Origin: Aspidiotus rigidus
Taxonomy: Eukaryota; Arthropoda; Insecta; Hemiptera; Diaspididae
Direction: 5' to 3'
Length of the DNA: 64,000 nt
Assembly: GCA_035079385.1 (NCBI GenBank)
Contig: JAVHKY010000023.1
Location: 2,542,001 to 2,606,000, forward strand
The translations under genes were made by a program, and so were the position numbers. Below the pieces are notes generated by a model, which was not told the origin of the DNA, ran no database searches, and saw only the letters and a program-made list of their open reading frames with translations. How positions within the stretch are numbered: position 1 is the stretch's first letter; every line of letters starts with the position of its first letter. This document shows positions 57,120 through 64,000 of this stretch, piece by piece.

Positions 57120-57660
57120 TCTACAATTTCCTACAAGGTTTTCGGAGTCCATAAACGTTTCAACGATTCCTCCCATGGACCATTCCAACACGGGTAAATT
57201 GTCCTCTTTTATCAACACAACATCATCGACCCGTAAGCTAGGTTCAAGACTTTGCCATTTGTACCGACGTTGTAAACTGTTTAGATACGATTTTGACCAG
57301 GTAGACCAGAATGATTTTACAATTTCTTTGACTCGAGCCAGACGTTTGTCGAGGGCAATACTTGGAGCGTCGAAACCAGCCAGATTCAATAGGTTGTCTC
57401 CAACAAGAAAATGGCCTGGCGTGATGGTTTCAACAGACTGATTTGGGTGATTTCGATAGCACAGCGGACGGGAGTTCAAGAGGTCAATGTTTTCCAAAAA
57501 CGATTTTTTTCCTTTGAGTAACAGAAGAGAAGTATGAGTGCACGTATTTGGCAAAATTGTTGCCCAATTTCATGGATTCAGCAGAAAAGCCTATAAGTCC
57601 AGCAACCACACGAATTGAATGGAACATGAACGTCATGATGGCGGAAAAAAAGTTCAGGTA
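57120..57660 (-). pseudogene. BEL/Pao integrase C-terminal fragment
   Basis: Minus-strand frame 57554-57120 contains LLNSRPLC, ETITPGHFLVGDNLLN, ARVKEIVKSFWSTWSKSYLN, LQRRYKWQ, LRVDDVVLIKEDNLPVLEWS and MGGIVETFMDSENLVGNCRA. These follow the BEL/Pao integrase tail in order (LNSRPL, LTPGHFL-G, FW--W---YL--LQ-R-KW, G--V-I-ED--P---W-LG-I). A second frame upstream (57660-57550) adds an AGLIGFSAESMK stretch, matching the GGLWE--VKSMK motif, so one frameshift separates them. Nothing of the protease, reverse transcriptase or RNase H remains. An internally deleted relic. Confidence 0.8.
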
Positions 57661-58050
57661 ATTTCTCCACTTCATGGAAAAACATGGAATCACTTTAGGC
57701 CTCACGTCATGTCGTTACACAGATTTCAGACTGACCCCGAGCACAAAAGCATACACAGCTCGACAGTACGATATAGAACCCGCGACAATACGATAGATCC
57801 CGCAACAATATACATAAAATATTAAGTTATAATCGAACCCGCGCACCAGGGCACAACACAAACACTCCTCCTCGTTGTGAATCACCAGACTAGACTGAAG
57901 GATCACTGGATCAGTCGAAGTAACTGGAATTCTACCTCAACGAGAAAACAGAAGAGTACAATTCGCAGGTACTAATAAGTACTCCCAACTGCAGTACACA
58001 CTCCTTATACAAGAGCAACAAATAACTCTTACCTTAGGAATGATTGCTCT
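57661..58050. other. No gene recognised; possible BEL/Pao leader
   Basis: In minus-strand orientation this reads as GC-richer leader-like DNA (GTTGCGGGATCTATCG and GTCGCGGGTTCTATATCG, a short internal repeat). It could be the 5' region of the same deleted BEL/Pao element, but no LTR or primer site can be assigned. Confidence 0.3.
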
Positions 58051-58096
58051 CACTTTGGTAATGAGTACCATAATTTTTATTTAGCAATGGTTCCTA
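58051..58096. repeat. Isolated diverged satellite unit
   Basis: CACTTTGGTAATGAGTACCA followed by a TAATTTTTATTTAGCAATGG stretch and TTCCTAA aligns with the 46-bp satellite unit over its whole length. It lies 1.8 kb beyond the array, in the right subterminal part of the 53651-58682 element. Confidence 0.7.
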
Positions 58097-58682
58097 AAAA
58101 CTTGGTTTCTCAGTACTAAACCGTTACTACTGGTTATGCATGTAATATACCAATCTTTCGTCATTAAGATTAGTTAAGATTCTCATGTACACTGACTAAA
58201 TATTCATTATTAAAAACATGGTAACCAGTGCTCAAATTTTTGTAAACATTGTCACACAGAATGTTGACCATTACTAAATCTTGTATATGAATGCGTACTG
58301 TAGGACATTATTAGTTTCTACTTTTTAGGTAGAGTATTGAGTAAACTTATATTGTAGTACGGCGCAATACATTTTTAGTTAATTGTTATTCTAATATTAT
58401 CATTCAGTACTCTTTCCTGAAAGCACTAATCATTCCCCTAAATCTTAGTAATGAATGACATTATAATTGGTAAGGAACAATCATTTTTTGTATCTCTCAC
58501 TACTTTTATTGATAGTAATCAGTCTCTTATTTGAAAGGTGTGAATCATTACTATAATTTTTACTTCTCATCACTATATTTTTAGTCAATATTAATAATCT
58601 ACTACCCATTCCGATAAAAATAGTCGTGAGTACTAAAATTTTAGGAATCAGTACAATGTCCAATAAAAAATTTCTATGAGTG

Positions 58683-58969
58683 AAGAATACCAGAAACTTC
58701 TGTCAGAACCCTCCCGGAAACTCATGTCGGAATATTGGTCACGAGCGACCAGCGGGAGATTGTAAATTTGTATCCCGAGTTCAAGAGATCCCTACTACAT
58801 TGAACAATACACACAAATTTATACAATTCGCATCCAAAGTTAGTTTCACATCGCGCTACTGGTTGCCAGATCAAAAGCGTTTAATGAATTTGGATAAAAG
58901 TTTATGGTATTATCGTTTATAGTATTTGCGTTCTCTGATGCATTCAGCGTGGACGCAATTTTTAATGAG
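58683..58969. other. No gene recognised
   Basis: Short spacer between the CACTC-ended element and gypsy-like copy 3. An 80-codon plus-strand frame (58680-58922) has no recognisable motif. Confidence 0.45.
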
Positions 58970-60315
58970 AACTATGCGCTCGAGCTCATCACGAGGAACC
59001 CGAAAACAAATTTATCGTTACGCTTCTCAAGCTAACGGCAGAAGGTACGTTTGAGCCCGCAGTGACCCGCGGTTAATGAATCGTTTTTTTGCCCGGTGGG
59101 CTCAACATACTCTCCATTCTACAAATCTGCTTCTACGTCCTCTTTAAACTTCTTCCTCTGTGACGAAGAGGTAGAAGACAAAGAGGGCCACCTCGTATTC
59201 ACCGGATTAGAATAATACATTGGCAAGAGAAGAAAGACATATCCATTCTTCATTATTTTTTTCGGAAGGGAAAATTCTTAAGAATTATCTTTGAGTACCG
59301 TAATCGTTTAGGCAACTCTACAGAGTAAATCAAGTCAGATGATAGATTCTGATCTTGTAGTGAATCACTTTTATTGACTCCCGTAGGCTGAAAGAGAGTC
59401 TATAAAAGAGCAAATTGATGAATTGAACCAAAAAGGTGTCACTCGAGACTTAACTCTCCCACTGCATATCCTATTTCGTTTGTGAAGAAAAAAACTGATG
59501 ATGGTGAATATCTTTGTCTTGATAATTTTCAATTCAAGAAAGAAATTTCCAGAATTACAAAAATTACGGAAAAAATATTATGGCAGAGCGGTGGAGGCCC
59601 CAGCGTCGTATCATTAAATATTTTATATGAAGGCCCCATTAGTGTCGAAAATGGTCAGGGTAAACGCGATGCTGCTGTACTTTTTCCTGTTCAAGATTCA
59701 TCATAATTGGTCTGTATGTGGTTTCAAAGCATTTGATGAGTTCAGAATTAGATTGTTGTCTACCGCGATTTCCATGACATGGTAGTGATCTCCAACGTCC
59801 GAGGCTTTTTGTGGTCTTTTTTTCAGTCAGTCTTTTGATCAGATGATTGTCAGCCAAGGAAGATGTGTAGGTCCATGTCACCCTTCCTGTTTGAACTGAT
59901 GATTGCTGTGCAATCGAATTAGCATCGAGTGTTCTTACTATACCATATTGAGTATTACTTCTTTGCTGATCACATCCCTTGTACCTCCCTGATGTTCAAC
60001 CGCTGTCTCCATAATTGTTCAATACGTCAACTACCAGAAAACTGCAGTCCAGAAATTTACCGTTTCTCCTATAAATATTTATCAAGCTGTGTCAGTCAAT
60101 CTGGCATTGACTGAGGACCGTCATTGTATTTGGCTATATTCTTTCTCAAGTGCTCTATTCAATTACTAATATTGCTGATGTTCATGATAGATATGATAGT
60201 ATTAACTGAATCACTTCCAGTCATTTTTTGAAGTTACTATTCGGTCACTTCTTTTTTTTTTTTTCAAGTTAATATATTTCACAATTTTTTTCAATGCTCA
60301 GTGTTGGCAAGCCTG
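58970..60315 (+). mobile_element. Gypsy-like repeat, copy 3
   Basis: The same family as 880-2660: GCGCTCGAGCTCA, TCGTTACGCTTCTCAAGCTA, TTTTTATTGACTCCCGTAG-like, GAGCAAATTGATGAATTGAA and CATATCCTATTTCGTTTGTG. The reverse-transcriptase-like stretch reads EQIDELNQKGVT, then a few residues on, FVKKKTDD, and then leaves the reverse transcriptase pattern as in the other copies. The end near 60315 (CAGTGTTGGCAAGCCTG) matches GTGTTTGGCAGGTCTG of copy 1. Confidence 0.65.
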
Positions 60316-60814
60316 AGCCAATATCCAATAACGGGGCTCGAAGTCGTGAGATTGCTGGATTTTCCATCGAAAAAAGTCCTTCAATGTTCGAAAATAATCT
60401 CATCGCTTTGCAGAAGGTTGTTTTTTTTTATTTGCATATCAGTGGAGGGATCTTGTTAGTAAAAATGACCGAGAATTTTTACGGTCCACGGGTCATGTTC
60501 ATGCAACTATATTTTTCTACTGTCGTTACGTCGCTAAATTCGATGTTTACTTTTTCGTCTCAGTTGACAAACGCGGATTGAAGATTGCAGAGGGAAACTA
60601 CAACGGGTGATAAAGCTTCTCGGTGTTCAGTGGAATTATTCAATCTGATCTAAGAGGATCAACTACGAAGATGTTCTTTTCAGACGGGTAATTGGAATAA
60701 ACGTATAAAGAGTGGAGGGTAGTTTCGAAGAAGAAAATATATTGTATAAGATCAGTTTTTTAAGCCCCCAGGCTCAAAAACGTACGAAAATTCCAAGACG
60801 AGTTTATTACGTAC
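60316..60814. other. Presumed intron or 3' flank of the minus-strand host gene
   Basis: Downstream of the donor at 60814 on the minus strand. No further exon in agreeing phase could be found. The 95-codon plus-strand frame at 60294-60581 overlaps the repeat's end and has no motif. Confidence 0.35.
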
Positions 60815-62170
60815 TTCTTATTCTGTCCGGATATGTCGTGTAAAATTCCGAAGAGTGTCCCATGTTTGTCTCTACAATTGCTTGGTAAATCTCGTTGTCG
60901 CAAATCTTTCATCATTTCCGCGTACCGGGTGTCGTTCTCCTCGCAGCTAGTCAAGTATATGATTTCGAAAAAGAAAGAAAAAAAGTGAAATGCCAGCGCG
61001 TGAGAAAGACAATATGTATACGAGTAAAGAACGCTATTAGATGAGTTTGTATATTATGTTACTTGTATATATTTGCGTGAGGTAAATGTGCGAATACGTT
61101 TCCACAATTCTGTAATTATCAGAGCGTTACAGCGTCAAAACAATTAAATAATGATGGATTCTTGTTCAACGGACTTTTTTATTTTTTCTCTTTTCTCTTA
61201 CATACGATATTTCAAGAAGGTGTATAATTACATAAACTGACTAGGTGAAGAACATCGATTTTTGGTCCGTTTTCGATTTGACCACTCTTGTAGTTTTCAC
61301 GAATCTTCAGTAAACAACCTGAAATCGAGTCTCAAAGCACCCAAACGTTACGAGCTTTGGAAATCGAGCTAAACAAGAATGACTTTCGAATTATTATTAT
61401 TATAATAATGATATGCCGTGTACCATATTATCCTCGGTGCAAACAGATGTCGTATCCAATTACTCGTTGAGATTTTAAAATACGATACAGGTTGTAGAAT
61501 AGAGATAAAACGTTTATGCGTATTACAGCATACAGTCGAAAAAAAAAGTGGGTATATGATATTATAGGTGCTTACCTACCTAGATATGTTCTGGGTAAAC
61601 AAAGCTACCGCGAGCGTGGTTGTTTCTTCACCTCGCATTATTGTAGAAGATTATCATCGAGACACATCTACACGATAGTTTCGTACCGCTGATAAATTAG
61701 GAATTAATTTGTTTTCATTGTCGAGGGTTAGCAGAAAATGCAACATTTATCACGCTCGTATATCTCGTTCATCACGTTGGTTACAACGTACTCGACTCTT
61801 TTGGTATTTACTCTTTACTACACGTGTAAGACATTCGTATTAGAAATTGATAGAAATCAATCTATAACCTCTATTATAATAGACAAAAAGGTGTTCATGC
61901 TTGCAACGAGGTGATGTATATTTTTCACCCTACAAGATGCTCCGCGGTCGACTTCGTTAAATGGAGTGTGACTATAGAACATGTGGCTGTGCCTAGCTTC
62001 ATTAACTTCTCGTAGAATTTATCGTTCTTGATCGATAAATTTGAATCCTTGAAACAAAGAAGCACAAGTTTTTGCTCCGTCCCGGTGGGATTCGAACGTA
62101 CGAGGCAGTCGCAAAACTTGCCCCCTCTATTTAAAGATCCAGAAATGTTGAGACTTTCGACCGGTACCAT
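60815..62170 (-). CDS. Candidate host gene, two phase-matched exons
   Basis: Minus strand. Exon A (62170-61929, 80 codons plus 2 nt) opens MVPVESLNISGSLNRGGKFC and includes VLLCFKDSNLSIKNDKFYEK. It ends GTAGG-GTGAAA. Exon B (60946-60815, 132 nt) follows a strong acceptor with a long pyrimidine tract (CACTTTTTTTCTTTCTTTTT further upstream, CTTGACTAG at the site), supplies the missing base, then reads CEENDTRYAEMMKDLRQRDL and HGTLFGILHDISGQNKK to a GTACGT donor. Phase agreement and coding-like codon use make this the best host gene in the window. The Met may be the true start (a stop lies just upstream) or exon A may begin at AAAATAG. Family not recognised; downstream exons not found. Confidence 0.5.
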
Positions 62171-62231
62171 GAATTCGTTGTACTATTTTGTAAGACTGTG
62201 ACGAGAACAATTTTACTAGCTCATTGAAGTA

Positions 62232-63135
62232 CAGTCGATGCCGACTATAACGAGGCCGGTTGAAACGAGATTTCGGGTATTGCGAGCAGAATCCGTGGTC
62301 CCTTGCACTTCACCCATATAGGCTATGTAAATTACACCGGTTACTACGAGGAGTGATGCCGGTCTTAACGAGCTTTTCCTTATCAATTAGGGCGTATATT
62401 CTCGCAAAAATGTTACACCTCTTATCATACGAAGATTGGTTACCCTTGAATGGAATGTTGGAAACACCGATTAGTCTGTTTTGGCCTCGCGGAGAAAACT
62501 TTTCTCCTTCTCCAAGATTCGAATTTTTTCCCCCTCCTTCTTTCAAGCGTCTTCTCGCATCCATCAGCATTCCTCCTCTACCTCTATCAAAAACTTGTCT
62601 GGGAGGAGACAGCTCGAAAGTTTCAGATGCACCATCAAGTATCAACAGTCGACTTGTAACATTTGAGCTACGATAGCAACGGTGAATTTCATGGGTGGAC
62701 CATTTTATTTTGACAAGTTTTTTCAGCTTTTCACTTGTGAACAGATTGTCCGAATAGCATTTCTTTCTATTCATTGGTTACTCTCGTCAACCTTATAATT
62801 ATAATTTGCAGTCCATCTTCTGGCAACCGGACATTCATTTTCCAGACCTGAGAATGTTCACGTTTTATATGAGGAGAGGCTTAGAGACAACGCTGGCGCT
62901 CTGGAAACAGTCGAAATAAATTCTACCTATGAAATAAATATGTACAAACTCCCTCGTTCGTTTTTCTCTACTGCATTTGTGTAAGCTTTTCTATATTTTC
63001 GTAAGTAGCGAGCTTCTCGGTATATCCGGATACAACGAGAATCTCGTTATAACCGGGGTATGTCTACTGAGAGCTTCCGGGTAAAGCGAGAAAAAGTATC
63101 AGGCCCTTGAATCTCGTTATAGTCGGCATCGACTG
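62232..63135. mobile_element. pogo/Tigger-like MITE (Tc1/mariner)
   Basis: Perfect inverted ends CAGTCGATGCCGACTATAAC (continuing GAG) and complement, flanked by TA at 62230-62231 and 63136-63137. CGGTT-ACTACGAG and AACGAG-type motifs repeat inside both ends (62263, 62340, 62367, 63031, 63049, 63086). 904 bp with no transposase. Open frames within (for example 62774-62310, minus) cover low-complexity Lys/Gly/Pro-rich sequence and are not called. The left edge is 61 bp from the ATG of the minus-strand host gene. Confidence 0.9.
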
Positions 63136-63139
63136 TATT

Positions 63140-63890
63140 ACAAACACGGTAAAACTGGCCCAGTCCAAGAATATCATCATAATGACAGCTGCAGGATCAC
63201 TCAACTTTGGTATATGGGTTCGAAAAAAGTTAGCAGTGCCTAAGAAGCTTTTTATTTGTTTTGAGGTCTTCTAGCTTCTAGAATTTCTGGATACCCAAAT
63301 CATTTGTTTGAATGCCGTGCGTGGGTACTTTTCATCCAAAAATTTGACATCAGAGTGACTCCAAATTGGCATTTATCTCGTCTCAGGGTCATAACACCAT
63401 TCTGAATACTTGGAAGTACTTCCGAGACGTGGCGTACATAATCTGATTCAGTTTTGCTGTATATTAGTGCGTCATCTACATAAACAAACACATGTGAAAT
63501 CTTCATAGACATCAATCACTCTCTGCAAACCCAATAGAATTCCTTCACGTCTCTCAAAGGTGCTGATATCTCTACACTCTTCTTTAAGTGTTACTTCCAT
63601 GGAGGCCGAGTTGAAATCTAATCGTGTACAATATTCTGCTTTCTTCAATTTGGTGAGTAGAGCTGAAATATTTTTTACAGGGGCAGATGGGAGCTATATG
63701 ATATACTTGGAGGCTTCTCGTCCATCTAGAAAGGGTTGAATCCTCGTAAAGATCTCCAGGGAGTGCTGGTTTCTTAATTACGCAGACCAAATTTGATGAG
63801 AATTTTGCCGACGATGGTTCTTCATCCCCTCTTCCAACCACTGGCTGATTGACCACAGTTTACTGCGGAAGATGGCATTTCGGGATGGAG
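63140..63890 (-). pseudogene. Ty3/gypsy reverse transcriptase pseudogene
   Basis: Read on the minus strand across several frames. The order is EEPSSAKFSSNLVCVIKK (GI-EPS-SP-SSP-V-VKK region), then a LLTKLKKAEYCTRLDFNSAS stretch with LKEECRDISTFERREGI (the LDL-SG and K-AF region). Next come VFVYVDDALIYSKT (catalytic box) and VRHVSEVLPSIQNGVMTLRR with DKCQFGVT. After the palm a KSFLGTANFFRTHIPKLSDP-like stretch follows. That is motif order from the fingers to past the thumb of a gypsy enzyme. Multiple frameshifts and a large gap before YVDD make it dead. It differs from the gypsy-like repeat family elsewhere in the window. Confidence 0.85.
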
Positions 63891-64000
63891 GTTGAAAACT
63901 GAATTCAAATTCCTACATTTGGCCAAGCCCCGCCAAGCTGGTCGGTTCTAAAAGCGCTGTAATGCTCTAGTACCTTATAGTTGCCCACTGAGATTCTAAT

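Larger units (their letters stand above)
53651..58682. mobile_element. 5-kb TIR-bounded element containing a satellite array
   Basis: The left end CACTCGTAGAAAT (53651) is mirrored by ATTTCTATGAGTG ending at 58682, with one mismatch. Both ends also carry TTCCTAAAAT-type and GAGTACT motifs a short distance inside. The non-array sequence on both sides (53651-53894 and 58040-58670) is made of degenerate AGTAAT/GAGTAC motifs, such as subterminal repeats. Inside are a 46-bp satellite, a hairpin MITE and a BEL/Pao relic. No transposase was found and no exact target duplication, so the boundaries are an inference from the inverted ends. Confidence 0.5.

Noticed and set aside
62085..62125. tRNA or SINE-like T-arm (GTTCGAATCCC on the minus strand)
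   Set aside because: No matching stem partners, D-arm or anticodon arm; the sequence reads as part of the coding exon A of the minus-strand host gene.
62310..62774. 154-codon minus-strand gene
   Set aside because: Lies entirely inside the pogo-like MITE, low-complexity, with open frames on both strands and no motif.

Overview
The window looks like a gene-poor, transposon-dense stretch of an arthropod, probably insect, nuclear genome. I infer this from Jockey-type LINE, Penelope-like, BEL/Pao, Ty3/gypsy and hAT sequences, from eukaryotic splice signals, from AT-rich intergenic DNA, and from the absence of any bacterial operon or ribosome-binding-site structure. The species cannot be named from the sequence.

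Layout, left to right. 0.9-3 kb holds a decayed Ty3/gypsy-like repeat and a local tandem duplication. 3.5-4.8 kb is a 666-bp tandem pair. 7.7-9.8 kb is a Penelope-like element (PLE) on the minus strand. 11.7-12.7 kb is a degenerate ~50-bp tandem array. 12.96-13.25 kb holds a candidate small secreted-peptide gene. 16.8-21.9 kb is a CAGGGTGTCTACC-ended element split by a full-length Jockey-type LINE with a perfect 14-bp target duplication. 22-26.1 kb is a second, 5'-truncated PLE interrupted by a 2.8-kb unclassified element packed with CTGC/GCAG palindromes at both ends. 26.2-29.2 kb is a second gypsy-like copy interrupted by an AAAT-rich terminal-inverted-repeat (TIR) element. 34.5-37.3 kb has a hairpin MITE and a 2.47-kb foldback element. 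39.6-44 kb has two decayed LINEs and a short relative of the 16.8-kb element. 44.2-47.7 kb is a hAT element containing a five-element nest. 50.9 kb is a CT microsatellite. 53.65-58.68 kb is a TIR-bounded unit carrying a ~50-copy 46-bp satellite with 828-bp higher-order structure, a hairpin MITE and a BEL/Pao integrase relic. 59-60.3 kb is another gypsy-like copy. 62.2-63.1 kb is a pogo/Tigger-like MITE, and 63.1-63.9 kb a gypsy reverse transcriptase pseudogene.

Host genes are few. I see three multi-exon candidates whose splice sites and codon phases agree: 12956-13245 (+), 50225-49795 (-) and 62170-60815 (-). Several single exon candidates are weaker. None could be assigned a function.

The most unusual items are: the satellite that seems to have grown from its own host transposon's sequence; the palindrome-rich 2.8-kb element; the nested hAT stack; and a repeat family that joins a short gypsy reverse-transcriptase segment to sequence I cannot place.
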